A stretch of 64,000 bases of DNA from Zygnema cylindricum (lineage: Eukaryota; Streptophyta; Zygnematophyceae; Zygnematales; Zygnemataceae). The position numbers were made by a program, and so were the translations under genes. Of this stretch, positions 32,831-44,192 are shown piece by piece. The notes below the pieces were generated by a model, which did not search any database, was not told the origin of the DNA, and saw nothing but the letters and a program-made list of their open reading frames with translations. The first letter of the stretch is position 1; each line of letters begins with the position of its first letter. The stretch covers positions 149,501 through 213,500 of the forward strand of contig JBBHKE010002521.1 in the NCBI GenBank assembly GCA_037447655.1. The letters run 5' to 3'.

Positions 32831-34854
32831 CCAAGTGCAGATCTAAAGCGGCACAATTCACAAAAGAGCTAACCACTGCCTCCAACGACAAGATCTATGG
32901 AAGAAATCCCACACCGGGGCAAAGCAAACCCAGCCAAGGCCACTCATGGCCAAATAGCAAGCAAGGAAAGTTGGACAAATGCAATGCTCAATTCAAGTGG
33001 ATTAACACTAATCCACTCCAAACACGATCCCTCTATACGATGAACTGACTACCTTAGCACGCGCTTGTACTCGCAAGGCATCGTGGTACTTACATAACAC
33101 TCTTAGCAATCTGGTGATTGCCAAGGGTGAACTGCGGTTGTTCGCTGCAACCAAAGTTTTGCAGAGCTCCCAAGAACGGATCCGCTCCACTAACTTCACT
33201 CCTTAGTGAAGTATGTCTCAATGTGAGCAAACGATGCCCACTATATATAACAAAGAAAATGGGAAAAACAAAAACCAAATACTTAAGTTAGCGTAGTATG
33301 TCGTTGGCCGAAAAATGGCCGATAAGATAAAATGTCAACTAACAAGCAAATGGTAATTATATATGAAAAGCTAGCTTTAGATTTTTGTAGAAATGTATCT
33401 ATAAATATATATTTTGATTATTTTTATAAATATTTTTGGTTTTTTTTTTCTGTAGATAAAAAGAAAACCGAGATTGAAATAAAAACAAAGAAGCGCGAAA
33501 AAGAAAATAGGACAATTTTCAAGTGGAGGAATACTACGCCGATGGATGACCACTTGGCCCCACGGTTTATTTATATTCCTTGCAGGAGTTATCTTATCAA
33601 GGATAATCTGAATTTATTCTTAAATAAAATAAATCAAAGCATAATTAATCGAGAAAGATAGATAAAAACTGAAAATGACAATATGCCCAACACTTATGAG
33701 GTTTGAGATAGCTAAACTCAAAAGATGCGCATAAGCCAAATAGAAATAAATACACAATCACAAGAAATAAAAACAACAAATCAATAATCCCAACATGCAA
33801 CTTCCACACTAATTAGGTGGCCATGTCAAGAATACTCCCTAGCCCAAAAAGAGAAATGGCATCAGGACAGAGGAGTAAAACATTTTTTACAATGGTGCTG
33901 TTAATCACATGGGTACAACAACACCAGAACACACCAGTGGGGTACGTTTTAGAAAATGTTTACCCATGAGATGATCGGAAAAAAAACATGTGACCGACAG
34001 ATGGCATTAGGTTACACAGACTTTAGGTGCTCCATTGGTTTTTGATGCTACACAAATGGGATCTCGCACTCACAAGGTTAGATCTTACTGGACCAATTTG
34101 ATCCCGCTTCCCGTTCTCAAAAGCATCTTGGAGAAGCAAATCCCAGACCCTCAAAATTGTGTGCAGCAGATCCTCAAAAAATGGTGAATGGCGACACCAG
34201 TGACAAAGGCCGACAATTCCTCGTTTTTCAGGCGCAACCAACCAAGTATTCCCCGCCGAGCCCTTCCTACGCTGGTTTCCTTTCCACACAGCCACGCATA
34301 TCAAAAAGGAGCAGCGGGAATGATCTTCGATAATGCAGCAAAAACTTGGTCGGCACCGACAATCAACGAACAAGAACAAGCCAAGGGATTCCATCGGGAC
34401 ACCACAGCCGCACCAAGTGTTTCAAACCTCTAGGGGTGCAGCAAAATAGGGCAGAGCATGGATTCGAATGCTATTATATGGGTCGTCAAGCATGATCTCG
34501 CATTTTCAAGTCTCAAGTCCCCAGAATCTCGAGAAAGTTACCTTCAAGCTCCTAAAATTTTGGCAATGCAAGCAACTTTGCAGCTTGAGGGGGGGAGAGA
34601 AGAAGAAAGGGTCACATTCCACAGCCGAGGTTTTCTCCAGTGGCGGGGAGCGGTGGTTCAAAAAGGGACAGCTTACCGGAAGTTGTCAACAATAGCATCC
34701 TCGCACGCAAGGGGAAAGTGGACCCACAGGTGAGACTGGAATTGGATATTACACGTTGGGGCAAACCACAGGAAACCCGGGCGGCAGTCAAGCCAAGGAA
34801 AATTGATTAAACCTTGGGGGAACAATTTGATTCTCAACAGAAGGCCAAACTATG
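32831..34854. other. Unresolved region, possibly outer part of a gypsy element
   Basis: No reliable ORF. A TATATATA stretch on the minus strand at about 33242-33249 and AT-rich DNA to 33800 are the only notable features. Frames at 33332-33661 and 34023-34733 lack recognisable domains. The gypsy gag and protease might have lain in 33900-34850, but I see no motif that proves it. Confidence 0.35.
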
Positions 34855-37690
34855 ATAACTTTTGGCAAGAAATAAGTAGGTGTTCTCCTGGTCAGACACA
34901 AATGTCGGTATTTACAAGAAGGCTTCTTTCCGAATCGATTTGACATACGAGACGGCAACTGTTTGGCAAAAGGAGTATCCTCTCAACTTCAAAGAGAAGG
35001 AGTCCATCACCGCCAAAGTCCAAACTTTGGTAGCAGCTAGATTGGTTCAAGAGAGTACCAGACTCTATGGATTTGCTTCTTCGAGAGTTCTCCCCCCAAA
35101 GAAGGATTCGTCCGGGAAAACTGTAGATTTCCGGATGTGTGGTGACTGTCGAATGCTAAACGGTGCAACTATTTTCGACCAGTATCCGATGCCAACCCCG
35201 TAAGAGATTTTTTACTCTATTGCTGGGGCCACCATTTACTCCACCTTGGACATGAAGAACAGGTTTCATCAAATTGGAATGGAACCGAAGCATTGGGAGA
35301 GGAATCATTTTGGGCGGGTTCTCGGTTGTATGAATGGATTTACATGTTTTTCAGGCTGAAAAACCCACCGGCCAAATTCCAACGGGCAATGGACAAAGCG
35401 CTACGACGAATCGATTGTGCCCGGTGCTACATTGATGATGTCATCATCTTCTCCAAGACCTTTCAAGAACACCTGAAGCACATCCAGATTGTCCTCCGGG
35501 CCCTCCAAGCAGCAGGCTTGAAACGCCACGCGGGCAAGGGTATTTTTGGGGTGCAAAAAATCATTTACCTCGGACATGAAGTGGCACCGGGGACAGTGGG
35601 CCCCCATATGGTCAAGGTGTCAGCCCTTGACGCGCTTCCTCCACCACAAGACATCTCGGCCCTTCGAACATTTTTTGGCCTGACAAACTATTACCGGAGG
35701 TTCATCCCCGAGTTCACCAGTCACGCCCAACCTCTAAATCATTTGCTACGGAAGGACCAAGAGTGACAGTGGGCCAAAGAACAGCAGATCGCCTTCCGGT
35801 TCTTGAAGGATTCGCTAAAACAGCACTCGTGCTCCGGATGTCTGATCACCAGAAACCTTTCCTCCTCTACACTGATTGGAGTAGAAGTGGAGTGGGGGCA
35901 GTTTTGGCTCAAATCGATGACGCCGGAGCTGAGTATGTTGTGGCTTACACCAGCTGGGGTAACAATAGGGCGAGGGAAATTACAGCAGCCACCATAGAGA
36001 GCTCCTTGCAGCTGTTTGGAAAATCCAGCATTTCCGGCCCTATTTATACGGGGTTCGTTTCACACTTATTACAGACCATCAACCTCTCAAATGGATCATA
36101 GAAATCAGTTAGTCAACCGGCAAACTCGCTAGATGGGTTTTAATCTTGCAAGAATGTGTTTTCAGTATTATCCATCGCGCAGGGGAAATCCACGGGAATG
36201 CGAACGGACTTAGCGGAAATTGCGATCCTTCCATGCTGGACTCTACCGGCGCTCGGCACGATGAGGATCCGGAGATCAGTTTGGGAATTATAAAAGCCTC
36301 CGTCGCCTTTATCTGGCTTCCCCGATCTGGGGGGGAACTATCGACTTATGTGGTAGACGTGGAGGGGCAAGCACAGATAGGAGCTGGAAGGAAGGATATT
36401 TCGAATGACCTTGATTCTCTCCAATCCATTCAGCAAGGATTCCCTCTTTCCCATCTATCTGGAGTTCAATTGTCCCGTGTTTAGACGCAGAAGGTGGCCT
36501 ATGAGTGGGACCGAGGCATTTTCCTCCGAAAATGGGCGGACAGAATGAGGAAAGGTTTGTCCCCCCTCAGATCGAGAAACTCTGAACGCTCGCCTTCATC
36601 AGCAATGCGGACACTTCGAGCAGAAAAGGACCATTTCGTTGGTTGTTTGATCTTATTAGTGGCACTGGTTGCGGACTCAGGTCAACTGAATTGTACAGAC
36701 ATGCCTTTGTTGTGATCGAGTGAAAAAAGCTTTTGACAAAAAGGGCGAGATAGAGCTTCATTTGCTACCCATCCGGGGAATGTTTTATCGATGGTCTTTG
36801 GACCTTTTGGGACCTCTTCCAACCAGCAAGTGAGGGAAATGTTTCGTGCTGGTCATGATCGAACATTTTTCCAAATGGATTGAGTTGGTGGTGTTGCTAT
36901 AGAAAGAGTCCAAGGCAATTGCAAGTGCCTTTTTGCAGAGGGTGTTATCACAATTTTGGGCGCCAACAGAGGTTCTAACTTACCAAGGCTCCGAATTTTG
37001 AGATTTTCCAACCTTTTGAAAATGCCTCTACCGGCTAAACCGCACCACCCACAGCCGACGGTCGGCCAAGAGACAATGAAGTGGTTACAAAGGAAATATG
37101 CGGTTGAAGAAGAATTGGGAGAGTGGGACAGAAGAATGCCTTGGATTGCGATGGGATACAAGTTTAGCAGGCAAGCTTCTCTCCACTCCTATAGCCCTTA
37201 ATTCATCTTATTTGGACGACATCCCATCCTGCTCGGCGCGGCATCGGCCCAGAATGTAATCCTCACGGAGATGGATAACCATGGGACTATCAAAAAATTG
37301 ATCGCCGAGAGAGCTAAAGTATTCCACCGAGAGATGCCTCTCGCCATAGGAAATTTACAGGCCGCTCATCCCTAGGATCAGTTGTGGTATTCTCAACGCT
37401 TGAGCGGAAATTATGTGCCAAGGCAACGACGATTTATGCCGGGGGACATTGTATATCGGATGCAACAGAAAAAAAAAGACACGATGGATATTTTTGCCGC
37501 GCGAGTAATTTTGAAAGTGGTGGAAGTTTCTATCAAAGGTGTTCTTACCTTGGAGGGGAAGGATGGCCGAAAAACTAAAGAGAATCAGATCAATGTGGCC
37601 CCTTGTCATCTTCGGGGATTGGAGGACGAACCCACTTTACACTTGACTTACATTGCCGATCCTCCTTCATGTTCATCAACCTGCAAATAA
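34855..37690 (+). pseudogene. Decayed Ty3/gypsy pol (RT-RNase H-integrase)
   Basis: Starts with VFSWSDT and continues through RIDLTYET, PPKKDSSGKTVDFRMCGD, RMLNGATIFDQYPMP, GATIYSTLDM, CYIDDVIIFSKTFQEHLKHI (RT catalytic YIDD near 35435), KIIYLGHEVAPG and FFGLTNYYRRFIPEF (about 35665-35715). RNase H follows in other frames (LYTDWSRSGVGAVLAQ around 35870). Integrase pieces: a zinc-binding region around 36600-36720, WSLDLLGPLP (36795-36830), HFSKWIEL (36865) and FILFGRHP (37200). A C-terminal chromatin-side region ends near 37690. Domain order RT-RH-INT identifies Ty3/gypsy. Multiple stops and frameshifts. No 5' LTR was found upstream. Confidence 0.85.
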
Positions 37691-37810
37691 TCCTCTGAAC
37701 TTGGCGACATCTTCGTCAGTAGCCACGTCCTCCGCCCTCCAACACATGGATCTGCGGGAACTGCGAATTGGGCGGGTAATTAATTTCTGTCTTAGTCACA
37801 GTTGACTAAG

Positions 37811-37822
37811 AGGGGGGGGGAA
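37811..37822 (+). promoter_or_regulatory. Polypurine tract of the gypsy element
   Basis: A run of AGGGGGGGGG followed by AA sits directly before the LTR start TGGGAGGTCA at 37824. Confidence 0.65.
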
Positions 37823-37823
37823 T

Positions 37824-38106
37824 TGGGAGGTCAGCCTCATTACCTCCAGCCCACTCCCATTCCCCAGCCAGGTGGGGAAAGGAAAGGGGAGGGGATGTCC
37901 TTTCGCCTCCCCACGCACTCATTCCTATTTCTTATCTGATTGTCTCCCTTATGTTGCATGTGTGTATAAGGGAGGGATGTGGGCAGAAATGGGCATGGTC
38001 ATTATTATGGGAAGCATCCGCACTGGGGGGGTTATTTGCAGGAATTTGATGCACAATATTTCTGGTTGTGGGCCTTTTTCTTATGTTTCGTAGGCACGCT
38101 CGATAG
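37824..38106 (+). repeat. Gypsy LTR copy 1 (shared portion)
   Basis: Direct repeat of 39286-39568. Shared blocks include GGTGGGGAAAGGAAAGGGG, CACTCATTCCTATTTCTTAT and ATTATTATGGGAAGCATCCG. Follows the gypsy pol and polypurine tract, so it is the 3' LTR. It may extend further right, since only the part common to both copies is delimited. Confidence 0.75.
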
Positions 38107-39285
38107 TTGTCAAGCTCATGTGCGTTTTTGGCACACCTTTATATCACCAAGGATTTCGAGCCCTTTTCTCACCTGTACGGTCATCAGAGTACAGAAGAGT
38201 GAGTGCACCCAGCCATAGGAAGTCTTTGTATTTCCTAAACTGAGCGGAACGCATTTTATTTTGCACCTATCGGAGGCCGGACGACCAAGTTCTACCGTCT
38301 CAAAAAATGCAATTCTGTTACATGGGACTAGTTTCTGCCAGCCCTCGTGGGGGGTACATTGTGGAATGCCACGTAACTTTTTGGATTGTGTTCTAGATTA
38401 TGCTGCTATATAATTGTAGGAATTCAGTGCAGACTCAACGCACTTTTAATCCATTAAATACCTTAGGTCAAAGTCTGGCACGTTTGTGTCCTTTTCAATA
38501 CTTTGTCTTATTATAGTGTAACAAATAATAACTTCAGATCGGGGATCTAGCGGCCGTCAGGAACATACATTTTGAGTCAAGTGTAGTACAGATCAATTTG
38601 TCTTATTTGAGTTCTGTTACAATTCCTTGCCGCTCATTGGTTGATAGCCTTGTTTTGATTTTTGGACCAAGAATTGAAATTTGATGTACAAGCACTTGAA
38701 TCAAGGAGGCGTTATCTTTTTTGATGTCTCTGATAAAACCTAAGAGAATCGAAGCATCCCTTCTTTGGAGAATTTTTTTGTCTTGTATGTTAATGGACTC
38801 TATTGCCATCTTGGTTTTGAATTAGTTTTCTGTGGAGGTCGTAGTCCCGACGGGTAGTTGGCACTATCCACCCTTTGGGCGATCTTGACTTTTTTCTGTT
38901 GGTACCGAGAAGAGTCTTGGCGGTTCTGAGTTGCCAAAGCCGCGTGGTGAAAGAGGAGCTTACCTATTTTTGGTGCGATCGGGAGGGGTTTTTTCTTCTC
39001 TTTTGGGTCATCGTTAAATCTTGGGTTATGTTGAGCTCGCTTTGCTATCATTATTATTCCTATCTTTTGTTATCTTTTTTTGGGGCAAGATGATATTGTT
39101 AAAACTGAAACAACCAATCATATTTCTATCTATATTTCTACGTGGTAGTGCATTTCAATATTCGTTTGTCTTTACCTTTGGTTTGGGCGTGACCTTGCCG
39201 GAGTAGAGTGCAAACCCCTTTGATCAGAACTGTGGGTTTTGAGGGAACAAGTGTTAAAGACTTCCCGTGGGATTAAGCACTTAAT
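38107..39285. other. Sequence between the two gypsy LTR copies
   Basis: Contains two overlapping minus-strand frames (39051-38800, 83 codons, Lys-rich; 38809-38603, 68 codons) that could be one frameshifted ORF of about 145 codons. I cannot assign it to a family. It may be gag of another element or chance. Confidence 0.3.
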
Positions 39286-39568
39286 TGGGAGGTCACCCCG
39301 ATTACCTCCAACACACGCCCTTTCCTCGGCCAGGTGGGGAAAGGAAAGGGGAGGAGTTATTTTTTCGCCTCCCCATGCACTCATTCCTATTTCTTATCCG
39401 ATTGTCTCCCCTGTGTTGCATGCATGTCTAAGGGAGGGATCTGGGTAGAAATAGGCATGATCATTATTATGGGAAGCATCCGCACTTTGGGGGTTATTTG
39501 CAGGACTCCGATGCACACTACTTCTGGCTGTGGGCCCTTCTCTTATGTTTCCCAAGCACGCTCGATAG
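39286..39568 (+). repeat. Gypsy LTR copy 2 (truncated)
   Basis: Same orientation as copy 1, roughly 85-90 percent similar by eye, cut at CGCTCGATAG by the next transposon-derived segment. It is not preceded by a polypurine tract. Confidence 0.75.
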
Positions 39569-40080
39569 ACATGTGCTAAAGTTACAATTATTTTTCTGTC
39601 GTTTTCTTCCATAACAGAGAAAAAAACGAGAAAATCAGCAGCTTTACCAAAAAATTGAAATTACCACCATACAAGTTGCGTTACCTTTAAACTTTATATG
39701 TACTGCGGTTTGTCGTGTAGCGAGATGCAATTTGTCGTCTAGCGCATTTCGAGCCACTTTTGCGTCCTTTCATCTCATCTTCAAACTTTAAATAAAATCA
39801 CCTCGCGAGGTGATTTTAAATATAGTTCCATGAGGTTAGCGAATAGGCAGATGTTGTCGCTCGTATCGATTTTTTTTGACAATTTTTGTGCGCGGAGTCC
39901 AAAAAAAAAACTCATTGCACGTTTCTAGCCTGTGTCGCAAGTTTTGTAGTCGTCTACAACCGTCACAAATTACACCCACGTCTACATCTATCACAATCTA
40001 AAGTAATGATCTCATTTCTTTACATACGAATGCTCTGAAAGTAGTACGGAGAATCTTCGCTAAAAACAAAAGTACAAGAC
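39569..40080 (-). mobile_element. Inverted partial copy of Harbinger-like element A
   Basis: Reads as the reverse complement of parts of 40084-41101: CATGTGCTAAAGTTACA at the left, the hairpin CACCTCGCGAGGTG at 39800-39813, and GAATCTTCGCTAAAAACAAA at the right. Terminal bases and the middle are missing. Together with element A it makes a large imperfect inverted repeat centred on about 40083. Confidence 0.65.
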
Positions 40081-40083
40081 TAA

Positions 40084-41101
40084 AGGCACCTTCCCATGTA
40101 ACCGAAACTTTAATCTTGTAACTTTGTTTTTAGCGAAGATTCTCCCTACAGGTTTCAGAGCATTTCGATGTAAGCGCAAATAACTTATACTTCAAAAAGT
40201 GATAAACGTAGACATTTAACGAAACATGTGACAAATAAACAGTACACAAAATGTTGCGAAACTTCCACTTTGCTTCAATTTTAGACGTTCACCCGCACGC
40301 TGAACAATTTTTATCACTTCGGAATGTCTGTACGCCACATTGTCGACGTGGAGGCATTACAGATGTTTAGGGATTGTGACATTATGACGTCACGCACGTC
40401 ACGCTCAAATATGACAGCGCCGACGTCACATATTCTAAAACTTTTCGCCATGATTTCTCGATTGTTTTTTTTTGTCTTTTCTCACTCTACTTACCATCAA
40501 GATACGCCCAAAGATAGTAAAAAGAAATTGTTTTCAGAGATCTTTCATTTAAAACCATTATTGACGTTTTTCGTTGCAAGAATTGTGAGATAGATGTGGT
40601 AGTGGGAGAGGGAGAGGGAGAGAGAGAGGGGCGCTTTCATGGACTCCACTTATGCGAAATGGCGTCCGTTGGTCGAGACCCCTCCACGGCCACTATACAG
40701 AAAAAAGTGTACGAAAAAATGTCACGCACAGGCTGGAAACGTGCAGTGGGATTTTTTTTTGGTACTCTTATCACAAAAGTTGTCAAAAAATTTCGACACG
40801 TACGACGGCATCTGCCTATTCGCTCACCTCATGGAACTATAATTAAAATCACCTCATGAGGTGATTTTATATAAAGTTTGAAGATGAGATGAAAGGACGC
40901 AAAAGTGGCTCGAAACGCGCTAAACGACAAATTGCATCGCGCTAAACGACAAACCGCAATACATATAAAGTTTTAAGGTAACGCAACTCGTACGGTGGTA
41001 TATTCAATTTTTTGGTACGGCTGCAATTTTTTCGTTTTTTTCCAAGTTATAGAGGAAAAAGACATGAAACAACTGTAACTTTAGCACATGGGAAAGTGCC
41101 C
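40084..41101. mobile_element. Harbinger-like non-autonomous element A (1018 bp)
   Basis: Ends AGGCACCTTCCCATGT on the left and ACATGGGAAAGTGCCC on the right, flanked by TAA at 40081-40083 and 41102-41104, a 3-bp duplication of the PIF/Harbinger type. It contains the perfect 24-base palindrome at 40849-40872 (core CACCTCATGAGGTG). Small frames such as 40324-40593 (89 codons) have no recognised domain. Related to J (55263-56083) and to the partial copy at 41809. Confidence 0.7.
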
Positions 41102-41149
41102 TAAGTTAAACGCCAACATTTTCTCTCACAGTGGAGCTCATGTGAGGTG

Positions 41150-41350
41150 AGAAAGTATCTGCGAGCAACAGTTTTATTTACATGTGGTTGCCGCAGTTTT
41201 GTACCGTTAACCTTGGCCGGCCGTGTGAATTGTTGTTTTTCTTATGACGGTTGAAGTTCGCAAGTGCGACACTTTTTTAACCGGTTGTTACAATATTTCG
41301 CAAGTCAAAGTTGTTCGACGGATTGATTGTCAAATCTAAACTCAACGGTA
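41150..41350. repeat. Dispersed repeat, inverted copy of 20110-20340
   Basis: Contains TTTTATTTACATGTGGT, GGCCGTGTGAATTG and GTTCGCAAGTGCGACA, which reverse-complement to the segment at 20110-20340. Confidence 0.55.
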
Positions 41351-41396
41351 GGTAATTTGTACTTGGAATGTACAATATTGGACAAGCTGACGCAAG

Positions 41397-41607
41397 TACA
41401 CCGTGAATCGCTATTAACGTCTATGACTCTAATTGCGGTACCCTGTTTTTTAGCCAAATTCTCAAATAGAATTAATAAAAACCCTTTTAAAAACAAATTA
41501 GAGTAAATGATTTCCCTCAAAACTCCCAAATTCCCATATAGCGTAAATAACGCTAATTGTTTCATTACGCTATCTATTTCATTACGCTAATAGCGATTCA
41601 CGGTGTA
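41397..41607. mobile_element. TA-flanked MITE D (211 bp)
   Basis: Ends TACACCGTGAATCGCTATTA and TAATAGCGATTCACGGTGTA, perfect inverted repeats of 20 bp with terminal TA. Non-coding. Confidence 0.85.
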
Positions 41608-41731
41608 CCTGCGCGCAGCAAAATTTGTCTCTGCGATTAGCAGCTCCCTATAATTAATATCTCTAATTGTTTTTTACGTTAACAAAGTTACTTATTAACT
41701 CTAATTTAAACGGTTTCGAAATAGTGTACAA

Positions 41732-41808
41732 TACACCGCCAATCATTATTAGCGTTGTGTACGCTAATTCCGTCCCGTTTTTTTTTTTTTTATTCTCCAT
41801 TAGTGTAG
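41732..41808. mobile_element. Truncated TA-flanked element, left end only
   Basis: TACACCGCCAATCATTATTA and the following TTCCGTCCCG, T-run and TATTCTCCATTAGTGTAGT match the left end of element C (19332-19410). It is cut at 41808 by the duplicated Harbinger-like segment. Confidence 0.7.
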
Positions 41809-42525
41809 TTGTCTGTACGCCACATTGTCGACGTGGAGGCATTACAGATGTTTAGGGATTGTGACATTATGACGTCACGCACGTCACGCTCAAATATGAC
41901 AGCGCCGACGTCACATATTCTAAAACTTTTCGCCATGATTTCTCGATTGTTTTTTTTTGTCTTTTCTCACTCTACTTACCATCAAGATACGCCCAAAGAT
42001 AGTAAAAAGAAATTGTTTTCAGAGATCTTTCATTTAAAACCATTATTGACGTTTTTCGTTGCAAGAATTGTGAGATAGATGTGGTAGTGGGAGAGGGAGA
42101 GGGAGAGAGAGAGGGGCGCTTTCATGGACTCCACTTATGCGAAATGGCGTCCGTTGGTCGAGACCCCTCCACGGCCACTATACAGAAAAAAGTGTACGAA
42201 AAAATGTCACGCACAGGCTGGAAACGTGCAGTGGGATTTTTTTTTGGTACTCTTATCACAAAAGTTGTCAAAAAATTTCGACACGTACGACGGCATCTGC
42301 CTATTCGCTCACCTCATGGAACTATAATTAAAATCACCTCATGAGGTGATTTTATATAAAGTTTGAAGATGAGATGAAAGGACGCAAAAGTGGCTCGAAA
42401 CGCGCTAAACGACAAATTGCATCGCGCTAAACGACAAACCGCAATACATATAAAGTTTTAAGGTAACGCAACTCGTACGGTGGTATATTCAATTTTTTGG
42501 TACGGTTGCAGATTTTCTCGTTTTT
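41809..42525. repeat. Near-identical duplication of 40324-41040
   Basis: About 716 bp match 40324-41040 almost perfectly (frames at 40324-40593 and 41809-42078 translate identically), offset 1485 bp. It starts inside element A and stops before A's right terminus, so it is not a normal transposition product. It carries the same hairpin CACCTCATGAGGTG at 42339-42352. Confidence 0.88.
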
Positions 42526-43370
42526 TTCCAAGTTAGAGTGCATCTTCGTGTACTTGAAACTTAGCGAAATTACTTTGTTTTTTAGGGTAGATCCGGCGGA
42601 CCCGGATTTCAAGTGTCCCTATGTGTAACAACGACATAGTTACTTAAGGGTGTGACGATTGTATACGTTGACAATGCTTGTGACGGTTGTCAGCGTCTAC
42701 AATATGTGATGACGTATGCTATTTTTTGCAACTGCTTGTGAAGTCCCATGAGTTTTCGTGACATTGTAGACGTACCGCCTTCCAGCCTGTACCGTTTCAC
42801 GGTTGAAGAAGATTCAATTTGCCTTTGCGTCGCCTGTCCGCTCGACGTGAAATGTCATCAGAATCTTGAGACACTGGCGAAATAAAATCCGTACCCGGTG
42901 CAAACGGACAAAATCTAACAAATTGTGTACTTTGCCTCGTCGTACCTGAACGTTAACGGACAAATTATAACGAAGTCGTGTACCTTTCGCCGTCGATTGA
43001 ATTCATTTGAATTTTTTGTAATTTTTTTACACTTGCTAATACGTGTTCCTATTTGTTTTTCGAAAATACCTTGTTTTAAAACACATCGTCCCTGTTTTTT
43101 AAAGAAAAGTTTGAAGATGAAGTTTTTTGGCGTGGCCGTGGGGCGAAGAACACAAGACGACAACATGTAGTACATCCTAAATTCGATGATGACGCAAAAT
43201 GTACTTCTCCTTTTTGCTATATTTTTGTACGGTTGAAACTTACGCGGTACGGCTCTAAGTTTTACAGGAAAACAACAGACATAAGCCCTTACTTTGGCAC
43301 ATGGTGACGCCACCCTTATAGAGGAAAACGACATGAAATAACTGTAACTTTAGCACATGGGAAAGTGCCC
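42526..43370. other. Mixed transposon debris ending in a Harbinger-like terminus
   Basis: Segment 42550-42632 is an inverted copy of the 93-bp repeat at 14356-14545. The right end (43349-43370, TTTAGCACATGGGAAAGTGCCC followed by TAA) is the same terminus as in element A. The left end was not found. No coding region. Confidence 0.55.
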
Positions 43371-44076
43371 TAAAGCTTCGGTTACATACTCACCATACTC
43401 TGCAAAAGGACAAAAGTCACAAAACCCTAACACTGCCGGATTGTTAGCCATTCTCCACGAATGAGCGGGCTCGGAAAAAATTACGACGACTTTTCGAAAC
43501 TCCCCGACGGAGACAAGTTTTGAAAAGTTCTTGTCAAAGCGTGAAAGCGAAAAGTAAACGGAACCGTTAACCTTGTTCACATATGTAACTATTTTGTACG
43601 AAACCCTTTACGAAACTACGAACTGAATGCTGTACGTATAAAGTTAAATTACGAACTCTTGTTCTGGACCTACGGCTCAGTATGCAACAGTGTTTAAAAG
43701 CGATGACAGTGATCAAGAAATTCAAAATATTTCGAAGAACCTGATAAGTGATAACCTGAAGGGCTGGAATTTTGAAAAGAACACATAATGCACTAGTTCG
43801 AAATCATGATTGCAAATCAAAAGTAAACATACTCGAAGAGGAAGTTAGCAATGTTAATTCTTATCAGGCTTTCTCAAGAAATTATCCACAAGTGAACGAA
43901 CAGACCTTTGAAGAAACTTGCAACATTTCATTCTTCTCTGAAAAATCGTTACAGCATAAGAAAATTAAAATATTAAACCTTAAACTTGTGCAAATTTATG
44001 TCAAATCTCACCTGCGGCCCATTTTCCATGCCTTGTCCGGTAGGATAATTACAATTGAAGGAATTTGCCTTGATTG
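43371..44076. other. Spacer upstream of the DUF3537 gene
   Basis: A 110-codon frame at 43772-44104 starts with a non-ATG codon and has no recognised domain. No other feature. The gene's promoter is expected here or in the following foldback. Confidence 0.35.
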
Positions 44077-44156
44077 TGAGGGTAAATTGTATCTTGTAGG
44101 GTAGAACGCACGTACAACTACCCAAAAAGCTGTACGAATTGTACGATTTACCCTCA
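44077..44156. repeat. 80-bp foldback just upstream of the gene
   Basis: Outer arms TGAGGGTAAATTGTA and TACGATTTACCCTCA and inner arms GGGTAG and CTACCC are inverted, giving a nested hairpin 37 bp before the proposed start codon. It could be a tiny MITE or a structured leader. Confidence 0.6.
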
Positions 44157-44192
44157 AAACGAGGGTAAATCTTTCAAAAGTTTTTTTACCCT

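Noticed and set aside
40324-40859. Two small ORFs (89 and 87 codons) identical at 41809-42344
   Set aside because: Their identity is explained by the DNA duplication; they overlap other frames and have no recognised domain.
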